From positions 1,240,001-1,304,000 of the forward strand of contig NZ_CP132343.1 of the NCBI RefSeq assembly GCF_040529065.1: a stretch of DNA of 64,000 nt, given 5' to 3'. Source of the stretch: Xanthomonas sacchari (lineage in GTDB: Bacteria > Pseudomonadota > Gammaproteobacteria > Xanthomonadales > Xanthomonadaceae). Below the pieces are notes generated by a model, which had not been told where the DNA came from, searched no databases, and saw only the letters and a list, made by a program, of their open reading frames with translations. Shown piece by piece: positions 37,316 through 46,477 of this stretch. A program made the position numbers and the translations under genes. Every line of letters begins with the position of its first letter. Within the stretch, counting starts at the first letter, position 1.

Positions 37316-37989
37316 GTTTCCATGCCCGGCTGCTCGCCGAGACCCAGGCCGAACGCGCCGACCTGATCGCCATTCCGATCATCCAGACCGCCCTGGCCGG
37401 GCAGATCGCCCGCGCCGACTACGTCGCCTTCCTGGGCCAGGCCTATCACCACGTGCGCCACACCGTGCCGTTGCTGATGGCCTGCGGCGCGCGCCTGCCG
37501 GCGCGGCTGGAGTGGCTGCGCAGCGCGGTGGCCGAGTACATCGAGGAAGAGCTGGGCCACCAGGAGTGGATCCTCGACGACCTGGCCGCCTGCGGCGCCG
37601 ACCGTGCCGCGGCCGCGGCGTCGATGCCCTCGGCGGCGACCGAGCTGATGGTGGCCTACGCCTACGACACCATCGCCCGCGGCAATCCGGTGGGCTTCTT
37701 CGGCATGGTGCTGGTGCTGGAAGGCACCAGCGTGGCGCTGGCCACGCGCGCGGCCGAGAGCATCGAGACCTCGCTGGGCCTGCCGCGCAACGCCTTCAGC
37801 TACCTGCGCTCGCACGGCGACCTGGATATCGAGCATGCCGGCTTCTTCGAAGGCCTGATGGACCGCCTCGACGACGCCGACGACCAGCGCGCCGTGGTGC
37901 ACGCGGCCAAGCGCTTCTACGGCCTGTACGGCGACATCTTCCGCAGCCTGCGCGTACAGCCGGCGCTGCCCATGGCGGAGGCCGCATGA
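37312..37989 (+). CDS. Heme-oxygenase-like di-iron oxidase candidate (annotated elsewhere as TenA-like)
   Basis: A 225-residue all-helical protein of the TenA/heme-oxygenase-like fold. Metal-ligand candidates are the acidic cluster E78-E80 with H83 (YIEEELGHQEW), E137 (VLEGTS) and the H-x3-D-x2-H signature H168, D172, H175 (SHGDLDIEHAGF). That signature marks the HDO di-iron oxidase family, which includes UndA, CADD and BesC, rather than the cysteine-based thiaminase TenA. Members oxidise amines, amino acids or fatty acids. The substrate is unknown here. It overlaps both neighbours by four bases, in an operon with a ligase-like protein and an SDR. Confidence 0.8.
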   Translation: MSFHARLLAETQAERADLIAIPIIQTALAGQIARADYVAFLGQAYHHVRHTVPLLMACGARLPARLEWLRSAVAEYIEEELGHQEWILDDLAACGADRAAAAASMPSAATELMVAYAYDTIARGNPVGFFGMVLVLEGTSVALATRAAESIETSLGLPRNAFSYLRSHGDLDIEHAGFFEGLMDRLDDADDQRAVVHAAKRFYGLYGDIFRSLRVQPALPMAEAA

Positions 37990-38807
37990 TGGATCTCAAC
38001 GGACGCAGCGTGATTCTCACTGGCGCCAGCGGCGGCATCGGCGCCGCCCTGTGCGACGAACTGGTGGCCGCCGGCGCCTGCGTGCTGGCGGTCGGCCGCG
38101 ACCCGGTGCGGCTGGCGCAGGTCGCCGGCCGGCATCCGCAGGGGCGGGTGCTGCCGCTGCCGCTGGACCTGTCCACGCCGGCCGGGCGCGCGCAGTTGCT
38201 CGGCGCCGCCGCGGCCTTGCCGATCCGTCCGTCGCTGCTGCTGATCGCGCATGCGCAGAGCGGTTTCGGCCTGTTCGCCGAGCAGTCCGAGCAGGATCTG
38301 CGGCAACTGCTGGACACCAACCTGATGGCGCCGATGTTGCTGGTGCGCGCGCTGCTGCCGTTGCTGCAGGCGCAGCCGCAGGCCACGGTGGTGGCGGTCG
38401 GCTCGACCTTCGGCAGCCTGGGGTTCCCCGGTTTCGCCGGCTACAGCGCCAGCAAGTTCGGCCTGCGCGGCCTGTTCGAGGCGCTGGCGCGGGAGTACGC
38501 CGACAGCCATGTGCGTTTCCAGTACCTGGCGCCGCGCGCCACCCGCACCGCGTTCAATACCGCGCAGGTGGATGCGATGAACCAGGAGCTGAAGGTCGGC
38601 GCCGATACGCCCGAGCGGGTGGCGCGCGCGCTGCGTCAGGCGATCGAACGTGGCGACCGGCGCCTGCAGATCGGCTGGCCGGAAAAGCTCTTCGCCCGCC
38701 TCAACGGCGCCTTGCCGGGGCTGGTGGACCGCAGTTTGAAAGCGCAGTTGCCCGTAGTGCGCCGGCATGCCGCGCGCGCTCCTTCCCGATTTGGAGATGC
38801 CCGATGA
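37986..38807 (+). CDS. Short-chain dehydrogenase/reductase
   Basis: A 273-residue SDR. The cofactor motif TGASGGIG is at about residues 12-19, followed by the catalytic serine in VAVGSTFGSLG and the YSASK motif at about 155-160. An arginine in AVGRDP after the second strand suggests NADPH. The extra C-terminal segment (LFARLNGALPGLVDRSL) is of the kind seen in reductases acting on acyl or lipid substrates near membranes. It begins within the stop region of the oxidase-like gene and overlaps the TPR gene by ATGA. It probably interconverts an alcohol or aldehyde/ketone in the same pathway. Confidence 0.85.
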   Translation: MMDLNGRSVILTGASGGIGAALCDELVAAGACVLAVGRDPVRLAQVAGRHPQGRVLPLPLDLSTPAGRAQLLGAAAALPIRPSLLLIAHAQSGFGLFAEQSEQDLRQLLDTNLMAPMLLVRALLPLLQAQPQATVVAVGSTFGSLGFPGFAGYSASKFGLRGLFEALAREYADSHVRFQYLAPRATRTAFNTAQVDAMNQELKVGADTPERVARALRQAIERGDRRLQIGWPEKLFARLNGALPGLVDRSLKAQLPVVRRHAARAPSRFGDAR

Positions 38808-39457
38808 AGGTCCGTCTGCGTGCGCTGTCATTGTTGCTTGCGCTGTTGCCGCTGGGGGCGGCCGCTGCCGCGCCACTGAACCCGGCGGTGGCCGCGGTGC
38901 GCGACCAGTGGGCGCAGGTCGCCTACCAGACGCCGAAGCCGCAGCGCCTGCAGGCCTACGCCCGCCTCGCCACGCAGGCGGGCGTGGCCCGGCAGGCGTC
39001 GCCCCGGGATCCGGCGGCGCTGATCTGGGAGGGCATCGTGCTGTCCAGCGAGGCCAACGAGCGCGGCGGACTCGGCGCGCTCGCCCTGGTCAAGCGCGCC
39101 CGCAGCGATTTCGAGCAGGCGCTGGCGCTGGACCCGGCCGCCTTGAACGGCGCCGGCTGCACCAGCCTGGGCGCGCTGTACTACCAGGTGCCCGGCTGGC
39201 CGGTCGGCTTCGGCGACGACGCCAAGGCGCGGACCTTGTTGCAGCAGGGCCTGCAGTACGATCCGGACGGCATCGACGCCAACTACTTCTACGGCGATTT
39301 CCTGCGCGCACAGAAGGACTGGAGCGGCGCTGCCGCGGCCTTGCGCAAGGCCCTGGCGGCACCGCCGCGGCCCGGGCGCGAGGTGGCCGACCACGGCCGC
39401 CGCCAGCAGATCCAGGCGGCGTTGCGCGAGGTCGAGCCGCATCTTGCCAGCCGCTGA
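38804..39457 (+). CDS. Secreted TPR-repeat protein
   Basis: A 217-residue protein with the signal peptide MKVRLRALSLLLALLPLGAA and TPR-like helical pairs: ALIWEGIVLSSEANE, LALVKRARSDFEQALALDP, ARTLLQQGLQYDPDGIDANY and GAAAALRKALAAPP. It should sit in the periplasm as a binding or scaffold protein. It overlaps the SDR gene by four bases and precedes the regulator gene by 21. Its place between the enzymes and the two-component genes suggests a role in product export or in signalling to the kinase, by inference only. Confidence 0.8.
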   Translation: MKVRLRALSLLLALLPLGAAAAAPLNPAVAAVRDQWAQVAYQTPKPQRLQAYARLATQAGVARQASPRDPAALIWEGIVLSSEANERGGLGALALVKRARSDFEQALALDPAALNGAGCTSLGALYYQVPGWPVGFGDDAKARTLLQQGLQYDPDGIDANYFYGDFLRAQKDWSGAAAALRKALAAPPRPGREVADHGRRQQIQAALREVEPHLASR

Positions 39458-39478
39458 GCCGCCGCCCACACTGCGGCC

Positions 39479-40156
39479 ATGCGCATCCTGCTGGTGGAAG
39501 ACGATCTGTCGCTGGGAGAAGGCATCCGCACCGCGTTGCGCCGCGCCGCCTATTCGGTGGACTGGGTGCAGGACGGTGCCGCTGCGCTGGCCGCGATCGG
39601 CGATGGCGAGATCGACCTGGTGCTGCTGGACCTGGGGCTGCCGCGGATGGACGGGCTGGAGGTGATCCGGCGCACCCGCCAGCTCGGCGCCGACGTGCCG
39701 ATCCTGGTGCTCAGCGCGCGCGAACGGCCGGCCGATCGCGCGCTGGGCCTGGACGTGGGCGCCGACGATTACCTCGGCAAGCCCTTCGACACCACCGAAC
39801 TGCTGGCGCGCACGCGTGCGCTGCTGCGGCGCAGCGCCGGCCGCGCCACGCCGCAGCTGGAGATCGGTGCGCTGCACCTGGACCCGGAGCGCCTGGCGGT
39901 GCGCTGGCGCGGCCGTGCGCTGGACCTGACCCGACGCGAGTTCGCCCTGCTGTGGCTGTTGGCCGAGCGCCACGGCCGTGCCATCGCCCGCGATTCGATC
40001 CAGCAGCGGCTGTACGGCTGGGACGAGGACGTGGCCAGTAACGCGGTGGACGTGCACGTGCACCAGTTGCGGCGCAAGCTCGATCCGGCGCTGATCCGCA
40101 CCGTGCGCGGGGTCGGCTACGCGCTCGACACCCAGGCCGCGACGGCCGCGCCATGA
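39479..40156 (+). CDS. OmpR-family response regulator, PmrA/QseB-like
   Basis: A 225-residue regulator with a receiver (LLVEDD, Asp51 in VLLDLGLPRMDG, lysine in LGKPFD) and a winged-helix domain (LDLTRREFALLWLLAE, then VDVHVHQLRRKL and VRGVGYALD). It belongs to the PmrA/QseB/TctD subgroup. It overlaps the kinase gene by four bases. Regulators of this subgroup bind direct repeats with an 11-bp period, and a matching array lies at 35087-35146 before the operon, so positive or negative autoregulation of the operon is likely. Confidence 0.9.
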   Translation: MRILLVEDDLSLGEGIRTALRRAAYSVDWVQDGAAALAAIGDGEIDLVLLDLGLPRMDGLEVIRRTRQLGADVPILVLSARERPADRALGLDVGADDYLGKPFDTTELLARTRALLRRSAGRATPQLEIGALHLDPERLAVRWRGRALDLTRREFALLWLLAERHGRAIARDSIQQRLYGWDEDVASNAVDVHVHQLRRKLDPALIRTVRGVGYALDTQAATAAP

Positions 40157-41550
40157 GCTCGATGCGGCGACGCTTGCTGGGCGGCCTGCTCGGTGTGGTG
40201 GTGCCGGTGTTCGCGCTGACCGCGCTGCTGAGCTACCGCGCCGGCCTGCAGGAGGCCGGCGAGATGTTCGACGCCAAGCTGGTGCAGTCCTCGCGGGTAC
40301 TGATGAGCCTGGTCGACGAGCCGCTGGACGATCTGTCGCGGCTGGGGCCGGCCGGCGATGCCATCGTGATCCGCGGCTGGCATGGCCAGGCGCAGGGCGT
40401 GGGCGAGGCGCTGGCGTTCCGCACCGGGCACGCCTACGAAAGCAAGCTGGCGTTCCAGGTACGCGACGGCAACGGCCATCTGCTGCTGCGCTCGGACAGC
40501 GGGCCGACCCGGCAACTGGCGCCGCTGCGCGCCGGCTTCGCCGACGTGACCCTGGAAGGCGACCGCTGGCGCACCTTCAGCCTGCGCTCGCCGGGCGGGC
40601 GCTGGTTCCAGACCGGCGAGCAGGCCGATATCCGCGAGGAGCTGGCAGAGGACATCGCGCTGGGCACGGCCTTGCCGCTGCTGCTGGCGCTGCCGGTGCT
40701 GGTGGTGCTGGTGTGGCTGCTGGTGAACTGGGCCAGCGGCGCGTTGAGCCGGGTGTCGCAAGAGATCGGCGAGCGCGACCCGCAGCGGCTGGAGCCGCTG
40801 CCGCTGCGGGGCGTGCCGCGCGAGATCCTCGGCCTGGTCGCCGCGGTCAACGGGCTGATGCGGCGCCTGCAGACCGCGCTGGAGCGCGAACGCCGCTTCA
40901 TCGCCGACGCCGCGCACGAGCTGCGCACCCCGATCGCCGCGCTGAAGGTGCACGCCGACAACCTGCGGCAGGCCCGCGATGCCGACGAGCGCGCCGACTC
41001 GCAGCGGCACCTGGACGCCAGCGTGCGCCGGGTGGAGCGGCTGGTCGCGCAGTTGCTGACCCTGAGCCGGGTCGAGCCGGGGGCTGCCGCCGCGCCGCTG
41101 GTGCCGTTGGCGCTGGACGCGCTGGTGGCGCTGCAGGTGGAGGAGGCGCACGACCTGGCAGCGCGCCGCGGCCAGCACCTGCACCTGCGCCGCAACGACC
41201 CGGCACGGCTGCCGGCCAACGAGGCGGCGCTGTCGGCGCTGGTGCGCAACCTGATCGACAACGCGTTGCGCTACGCGCCGCCGCAGGGCCAGGTCGAGGT
41301 GGCGCTGTGCGCCGGGCGCGACGCGGTCTGCTTCAGCGTGGAGGATTCCGGCCCCGGCATCCCGGCCGAGGCGCGCGAGCGGGTGTTCGCGCGCTTCCAC
41401 CGCGAACTGGGCAGCGGCGTGGAGGGCAGCGGCCTGGGCCTGGCGATCGTGCGCGAGGTGGTGAGCGCGCACGGCGGCGAGGTGACCCTGGACACCTCCC
41501 CGGCCCTGGGCGGCCTGCGCGTCTGCGTGACCCTGCCGCTGCCGCCGTGA
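40153..41550 (+). CDS. Membrane sensor histidine kinase, QseC-like
   Basis: A 465-residue kinase. Helices at about 9-27 and 172-193 frame a periplasmic domain of about 140 residues. A HAMP-like segment leads to HisKA with His255 in FIADAAHELRTPIAALKVHA. The ATPase domain has NLIDNALRYAP, EDSGPGIP and GSGLGLAIVREVVSAHGG. The N-terminal arrangement resembles 2CSK_N kinases such as QseC. It ends the seven-gene operon, so it is probably the dedicated sensor for the enzyme cluster, perhaps detecting its product or substrate. No ligand can be named. Confidence 0.9.
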   Translation: MSSMRRRLLGGLLGVVVPVFALTALLSYRAGLQEAGEMFDAKLVQSSRVLMSLVDEPLDDLSRLGPAGDAIVIRGWHGQAQGVGEALAFRTGHAYESKLAFQVRDGNGHLLLRSDSGPTRQLAPLRAGFADVTLEGDRWRTFSLRSPGGRWFQTGEQADIREELAEDIALGTALPLLLALPVLVVLVWLLVNWASGALSRVSQEIGERDPQRLEPLPLRGVPREILGLVAAVNGLMRRLQTALERERRFIADAAHELRTPIAALKVHADNLRQARDADERADSQRHLDASVRRVERLVAQLLTLSRVEPGAAAAPLVPLALDALVALQVEEAHDLAARRGQHLHLRRNDPARLPANEAALSALVRNLIDNALRYAPPQGQVEVALCAGRDAVCFSVEDSGPGIPAEARERVFARFHRELGSGVEGSGLGLAIVREVVSAHGGEVTLDTSPALGGLRVCVTLPLPP

Positions 41551-41563
41551 ATCCAGCCTGGGC

Positions 41564-41580
41564 GTCAGGAACACCCTGAC
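41564..41580 (+). terminator. Small hairpin after the kinase gene
   Basis: GTCAGG and CCTGAC form a 6-bp stem with a 5-base loop 14 bases past the kinase stop codon. There is no T tract, so it is a weak candidate for the operon end. Confidence 0.35.
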
Positions 41581-41664
41581 ATCGGCGCCGAACAGGTGGT
41601 GATAGATTAGCCATCTGCCCACAGGGGGGTACCCGCGCGCCGTTACCGGTGTGATTCGGAAAGG

Positions 41665-44600
41665 ATGGAACAGGGGGATCGGCGTCACGATATTCGCGAC
41701 GGCGCGTACGCGCTGTGTCGCCGCCTGGGCGTGGGTCTTTGCCTGTTGCTGGCGTTGTGCTGCGCCAGTGTCGTCGCGCGCGCCGAACCGGCCGCGCCGC
41801 TGACCGAGCGCGCGGTGCTCGAGCGCCCGGTGATCGCGCGCTGGACCATGCAAGAAGGGTTGCCGCACAACCTGGTGCACGCGCTGGCGCAGGACCGCGA
41901 CGGCATGATCTGGGTCGGCACCTGGGAGGGCGTAGCGCGTTTCGACGGCCGCGCCTTCACCGTCTTCGATCGGCAGAACACGCCGGGCATGGAGTTGTCC
42001 GGGGTGTTCGCGCTGCTCGCCGACGCCGACGGCGGCATGCTGGTCGGCACCGCCTACGACGGCGTGTTCCGCTATGCCGCCGGGCGTTGGGAGCATCTGG
42101 GCGATGCGCGCGCGCAACGGCTGCGGGTCACCGCCATGCTGCGCGATGCCGATGGCGGGCTGTGGGTGGGCAGCGAGGACGGCCTGTTCCGGATCGAGGC
42201 CGACGGCCACCTGGTCGATGCCGGCGCCGCCGCGGGGTTGGGCAGGACCCGCATTGCCGCGCTGCTGCGCTACCGCGACGCGGTGCTGGTGGGCACGCCG
42301 CAAGGGCTGTTCCGGCTGACCGCGCATGGCACGCGCGCGCAGCGCTGGGGGGCGGCGGCGATGCGCACGGCGTCGATCCGGCGCCTGGCCCCCGACTGCC
42401 ACGGCGGCCTGCTGGCAGCCAGCGACGAGGGCGTGTTCTGGCTCGGCGCCGATGACAGCCTGCAATGGCTGCGGCGCGGCCAGCGCGTCGATGCCGCGCT
42501 GCAGGACCGCGACGGCCACCTGTGGATGAGCCTGTCCAGCGGACAACTGCTGCGGCGCGCCGGCAACGGCGCCAGCGACGAAGTGCTGTCGATTTCCGGC
42601 GTGGTCAGCCCGGCGCTGATCGAGGATCACGAAGGCCTGGTCTGGGCCGGCAGTACCGAAGGCCTGTTCCGCGTCGCCAAGGGCGACGCCGGCGGCCTGA
42701 CCCGCCAGGACGGGCTGGGCAGCGACTACGTGCGCGTGGTCCAGCAGAACGCCGATGGCGCGATCTGGATCGGCCATGCCGCCGGTCTCGACCGCTGGCA
42801 GGGCGGCCGCATCCATGCGGTGCGATTGAGCGAGCGCGCGGGCCGCGATCCGTCGGTGCTGGCGCTGGCCGCCGCGCGCGACGGCGGCATGTGGGTCGGC
42901 ACCTACGACCAGGGCGTGCTGCTGCTGTCGGCCGACGGCAGCATCCGGCAGCGCCTGGGCGTGGCCGCGGGCGTGCCGCGGAGCATGGTGCGCGCGCTGC
43001 TGGCCGACGCCGACGGCGGCCTGTGGATCGGCGGCAACGAGGGGCTGCTGTACCGCAAGGGCGATCGCACGCGGGCCTACGGCAGCGCCGACGGTTTGCC
43101 GGGGCGGCAGGTGCAGGCGCTGTACCGCGACCGCGCCGGCGTGCTGTGGATCGGCACCAGCCAGGGCATCGCCACGCTCGCCGCGGACGGCACGCTGCGG
43201 GCGCGGCCGAGCGGCCACGGCTTCCCGGCGCAGAACGCCTTCGACTTCCTCGAAGATGCCGACGGCACGATGTGGGTCGCCAGCGACCGCGGCCTGCTGC
43301 GGCTGCGCGGCGGGCAGTGGCGCATCTACGACCACAGCGTCGGCCTGCCGCGCGACAAGCTGTTCCGGTTGCTCGACGACGGCAACGGCAACCTGTGGGC
43401 CAACAGCAATCGCGGGGTGCTGCGCATCGCGCGTGCGCGTCTGGCGGAACTGGACGCCGGCCAGCGCAGCACCCTGGCGGTGGACGTGGTCGATCGCAGC
43501 GACGGCATGCCCAGCGTGCAGGGTAACGGCAGCACCGCGCCGGCCGGTTGGCGCAGCCGCGACGGGATATTGCTGATCCCGACCTCGGCCGGCCTGGGGC
43601 TGATCGATCCGGCGCTGCCGAGCCGGCGCGACGTGCGTGCGCCGCCGCTGGTGATCTCGCACGTGCAGGTGGATGGCGTGGCGCAGCCGCTGCGGGGCGA
43701 GTACCGCCTGCACGGCGGCGTCGCCCGGCTCGCGGTCGGCTATGCCGGGCTCAGCTTCCGCTCGCCGGACAAGGTGCGCTACCGCTACCGCCTGCAGGGA
43801 TTCGACCGCCAGTGGGTCGATGCCGGCAGCAACGAGGAGGCCGTCTACACCAACCTGCCGTCGGGCAGCTATCGCCTGGACGTGCAGGCGATGACCAGCC
43901 CGCTGGACTGGTCGCGCAGCGAGCGCATCGGCAGCGCCTCGCTGCAGTTGCAGTTGGTGCCGCCGTTCTGGGAGCGCTGGCCGTTCGTGGTGCTGGTGGC
44001 GCTGTGCGCGACCGGCCTGATCCTGTGGTGGTATCGCGGCCGCAGCCATCGCTACCGGCGCCGCCAGCGTCGCCTCAACACCATCATCGCCGAGCGCACC
44101 CACGAGCTGAAGGCCAAGAACCTGGCCTTGAAGCTGGCCAACCTCGAACGCGAGGATCTGGTGCGCAAGCTCGCCTACCAGGCCGGCCACGATGCCCTGA
44201 CCGGCCTGCCCAACCGGCGCACCGGCGATCCCTACCTCAACGCGGCGCTGGAGCGGGCGCTGAGCACGCGCACGCCCCTGTGCGTGGCGCTGCTGGACAT
44301 CGACCATTTCAAGAAGATCAACGACGCGCACGGCCACGAGATCGGCGACGAGGTGCTGCGCCGGGTCGGCGAGGCGCTGCGCGCCAGCCTCGGCGAGCAG
44401 GCGTTCGCCGCGCGCCATGGCGGCGAGGAGTTCCTGCTGGTGCTGCCCGGCCTGGACCAGGAACCGGCGCGTGCGCGCCTGGATGCGTTGCGCGTGCGCA
44501 TCGCCGACCTGGTGCTGTACGACGACGACGGGCGCGCAGTGCGCTTCACCGCCAGCATCGGCTTCGCCTGCGTGTCGCCGGCCCTGCGCACGCGCCGCGA

Positions 44601-44670
44601 CCTGCTGGTGAAGGCCGACAAGCTCCTGTACCAGGCCAAGCGCGAAGGCCGCGATCGGGTGGTCGGCTAG
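41665..44670 (+). CDS. Two-component-propeller/Y_Y_Y/GGDEF diguanylate cyclase (second copy)
   Basis: A 1001-residue protein of the same design as the one at 12374-15508: signal peptide at about 17-41, propeller blades such as DRDGMIWVGTWEGVARFDG and ADGGLWVGSEDGLFRIE, a Y_Y_Y domain with YRYRLQGFDRQWVDAGSNEE, one membrane helix near 775-792, a coiled coil and a GGDEF domain with GGEEF near 915. It should produce cyclic di-GMP. The position for the RxxD inhibitory site holds GEQA, so product feedback is not expected. It follows the hemolysin-family operon after 114 bases and may be separately transcribed. Confidence 0.88.
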   Translation: MEQGDRRHDIRDGAYALCRRLGVGLCLLLALCCASVVARAEPAAPLTERAVLERPVIARWTMQEGLPHNLVHALAQDRDGMIWVGTWEGVARFDGRAFTVFDRQNTPGMELSGVFALLADADGGMLVGTAYDGVFRYAAGRWEHLGDARAQRLRVTAMLRDADGGLWVGSEDGLFRIEADGHLVDAGAAAGLGRTRIAALLRYRDAVLVGTPQGLFRLTAHGTRAQRWGAAAMRTASIRRLAPDCHGGLLAASDEGVFWLGADDSLQWLRRGQRVDAALQDRDGHLWMSLSSGQLLRRAGNGASDEVLSISGVVSPALIEDHEGLVWAGSTEGLFRVAKGDAGGLTRQDGLGSDYVRVVQQNADGAIWIGHAAGLDRWQGGRIHAVRLSERAGRDPSVLALAAARDGGMWVGTYDQGVLLLSADGSIRQRLGVAAGVPRSMVRALLADADGGLWIGGNEGLLYRKGDRTRAYGSADGLPGRQVQALYRDRAGVLWIGTSQGIATLAADGTLRARPSGHGFPAQNAFDFLEDADGTMWVASDRGLLRLRGGQWRIYDHSVGLPRDKLFRLLDDGNGNLWANSNRGVLRIARARLAELDAGQRSTLAVDVVDRSDGMPSVQGNGSTAPAGWRSRDGILLIPTSAGLGLIDPALPSRRDVRAPPLVISHVQVDGVAQPLRGEYRLHGGVARLAVGYAGLSFRSPDKVRYRYRLQGFDRQWVDAGSNEEAVYTNLPSGSYRLDVQAMTSPLDWSRSERIGSASLQLQLVPPFWERWPFVVLVALCATGLILWWYRGRSHRYRRRQRRLNTIIAERTHELKAKNLALKLANLEREDLVRKLAYQAGHDALTGLPNRRTGDPYLNAALERALSTRTPLCVALLDIDHFKKINDAHGHEIGDEVLRRVGEALRASLGEQAFAARHGGEEFLLVLPGLDQEPARARLDALRVRIADLVLYDDDGRAVRFTASIGFACVSPALRTRRDLLVKADKLLYQAKREGRDRVVG

Positions 44671-44847
44671 GGCGCTGTCGCCACATGGACGCAGCGCGCC
44701 GGGTGCGCGGCGACGCAGGTTGCGTGGGGTTAGCGCGCGCAGGCGCCAGGTAGGCGCCGCGAAGAGAGTGGTATTCCAGTGGGCGTTCCGCACCCGCCGC
44801 ATCGTCGCGGCGGGCGGGAGGCGGCCGGCGCCGGTGGCCGGCGCGGA

Positions 44848-45909
44848 TCAGCCCTGCAGGCGCTGCAACACTGCCTGCGTGGCCGCCTCGGTGGAGATGC
44901 CCTGGCCGGGCGCGGCGAGATCGGCGGTGAACGCCTGCGCCTCGAGCGCGGCATCCACCGCCTGCTCGATCGCCACCGCTTCGGCGTCCAGGCCCAGCGA
45001 ATGGCGCAGCAGCAGCGCCGCGCTGAGGATGGTCGCGTAGGGATTGGCGATGCCCTTGCCGGCGATGTCCGGCGCCGAGCCGTGGATCGGCTCGTACAGG
45101 CCGATGCGGCCGTCGCCCAGCGAGGCCGACGGCAGCAGCCCCAGCGAGCCGGCCAGCATCGAGGCTTCGTCGGTGAGGATGTCGCCGAACATGTTCTCGG
45201 TGACGATCACGTCGTACTCGCGCGGCTTGGCCAGCAGGTGCATGGCCATCGAATCGACCAGTTGGTGTTCCAGGCGCACGTCCGGGAATTCCTCGCGGCC
45301 GATGCGCGCGGCGACGTCGCGCCACAGCCGCGAGGTTTCCAGCACATTGGCCTTGTCCACCGAGACCACGTGGTTGCGGCGCTGCCGGGCCAGGCGGAAC
45401 GCGCTGCGCAGCACCCGTTCGATCTCCGCGACGGTATAGCGGCACAGGTCGCTGGCGTCGCTGGCGCTGCGGGTCTTGTCGCCGAAGTAGATGCCGCCGG
45501 TCAGTTCGCGCACCACCACGATGTCCACGCCCTGCAACAGGTGCGGCTTGATCGGCGAGGCGTCCAGCGCCGCCTTGTGCGGTTTGACCGGGCGCAGGTT
45601 GGCGAACAGGCCCAGGCCGCGGCGGATCGCCAGCAGGCCCTGCTCCGGGCGCACCTTGGCGTTGGGATCGGACCACTTCGGTCCGCCGACCGCACCCAGC
45701 AGCACCGCGTCGGCGCCCTGGCAGGCGGTCAGCGTGGCCGCCGGCAGCGGCTCGCCGTGACGGTCGATGGCGATGCCGCCGATGTCGTGTTCGTGGAACT
45801 GGAAGTCGTGGCCGTGGCGCGCGGCGACGGCGCGCAGCACCGCGATCGCGGCGGTGGCGACTTCCGGACCGATGCCGTCGCCGGGCAGGACGACGATGTC
45901 AGCGTGCAT
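44848..45909 (-). CDS. leuB: 3-isopropylmalate dehydrogenase LeuB
   Basis: A 353-residue NAD-dependent enzyme of leucine synthesis that oxidises and decarboxylates 3-isopropylmalate. The family signatures are complete: [34 protein letters not shown], the catalytic Lys-Ala-Asn in [13 protein letters not shown], and [20 protein letters not shown] with [19 protein letters not shown]. It is the last gene of the ilv/leu operon and overlaps leuD by 11 bases. A gap of 177 bases to the convergent cyclase gene contains a short GCGCCGG/CCGGCGC hairpin at its edge. Confidence 0.97.
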   Translation of the reverse strand: MHADIVVLPGDGIGPEVATAAIAVLRAVAARHGHDFQFHEHDIGGIAIDRHGEPLPAATLTACQGADAVLLGAVGGPKWSDPNAKVRPEQGLLAIRRGLGLFANLRPVKPHKAALDASPIKPHLLQGVDIVVVRELTGGIYFGDKTRSASDASDLCRYTVAEIERVLRSAFRLARQRRNHVVSVDKANVLETSRLWRDVAARIGREEFPDVRLEHQLVDSMAMHLLAKPREYDVIVTENMFGDILTDEASMLAGSLGLLPSASLGDGRIGLYEPIHGSAPDIAGKGIANPYATILSAALLLRHSLGLDAEAVAIEQAVDAALEAQAFTADLAAPGQGISTEAATQAVLQRLQG

Positions 45910-46477
45910 GGGTGACCTCGTAGCGTTCGATATCGGGTTGGCGCAGCAGCAGATAGCCCATCTCGTCCACGCCTTCGAGCAGGCAGGTTTGCGAGAACGC
46001 GTCGAGCGGGAAGCTGTAGACGCGGCCGTCGGGCGTGCGCAGTTCGCGCGCGGCCACGTCCACGGTCAGTTCGTCGTCCGGGCGCTGCATCAGCGTCTGC
46101 ACGTCGTCCTCGGCCAGCACGATCGGCAGCAGGCCGTTCTTGAGGCTGTTGTTGCGGAAGATGTCGGCGATCTCGCTGCTGACGATGGCGCGCAGGCCCA
46201 GGTCGGTCAGCGCCCACGGCGCATGCTCGCGCGAGGAGCCGCAGCCGAAGTTGCGCCCGGCCAGCAGGATCTGGCGGCCGGCGTTGTGCGCCTGGTTGAA
46301 GGCGAACTCCGGGTTCGGCGTGCCGTCGGCCTGCCAGCGCCAGTCGTTGAAGGCGTGGCGGCCGAGGCCGGCGCGCTCGGTGGTGGACAGGAACCGCGCC
46401 GGGATGATCTGGTCGGTGTCGATGTTGGTCTGGCGCAGCACCACGCTGCGCGAGGTGAGGGTGGCGAAGCCGGCCAT
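45899..46477 (-). CDS. leuD: 3-isopropylmalate dehydratase small subunit LeuD
   Basis: A 192-residue subunit that completes the isopropylmalate isomerase with LeuC. It begins [26 protein letters not shown] and shows the swivel-domain signature [14 protein letters not shown] and [16 protein letters not shown]. The ATG at 46477 lies seven bases after AGGAGA; a GTG one codon earlier is the alternative. Its start overlaps the stop of the small upstream ORF (TGATG), so it depends on translation through that ORF. Length and motifs are normal. Confidence 0.96.
   Translation of the reverse strand: MAGFATLTSRSVVLRQTNIDTDQIIPARFLSTTERAGLGRHAFNDWRWQADGTPNPEFAFNQAHNAGRQILLAGRNFGCGSSREHAPWALTDLGLRAIVSSEIADIFRNNSLKNGLLPIVLAEDDVQTLMQRPDDELTVDVAARELRTPDGRVYSFPLDAFSQTCLLEGVDEMGYLLLRQPDIERYEVTHAR

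Noticed and set aside
37312-37989. Thiaminase II TenA
   Set aside because: The residues visible are di-iron ligands (H-x3-D-x2-H, Glu137) and the operon has no thiamine genes; thiC is elsewhere and unlinked.
40117-44802. A 1561-codon minus-strand open frame opposite the sensor kinase and second diguanylate cyclase
   Set aside because: Its translation is low-complexity (Q, H, R, A-rich), has no domain, and the plus-strand genes beneath it have complete, recognisable domains. Long antisense frames are expected at this GC content.
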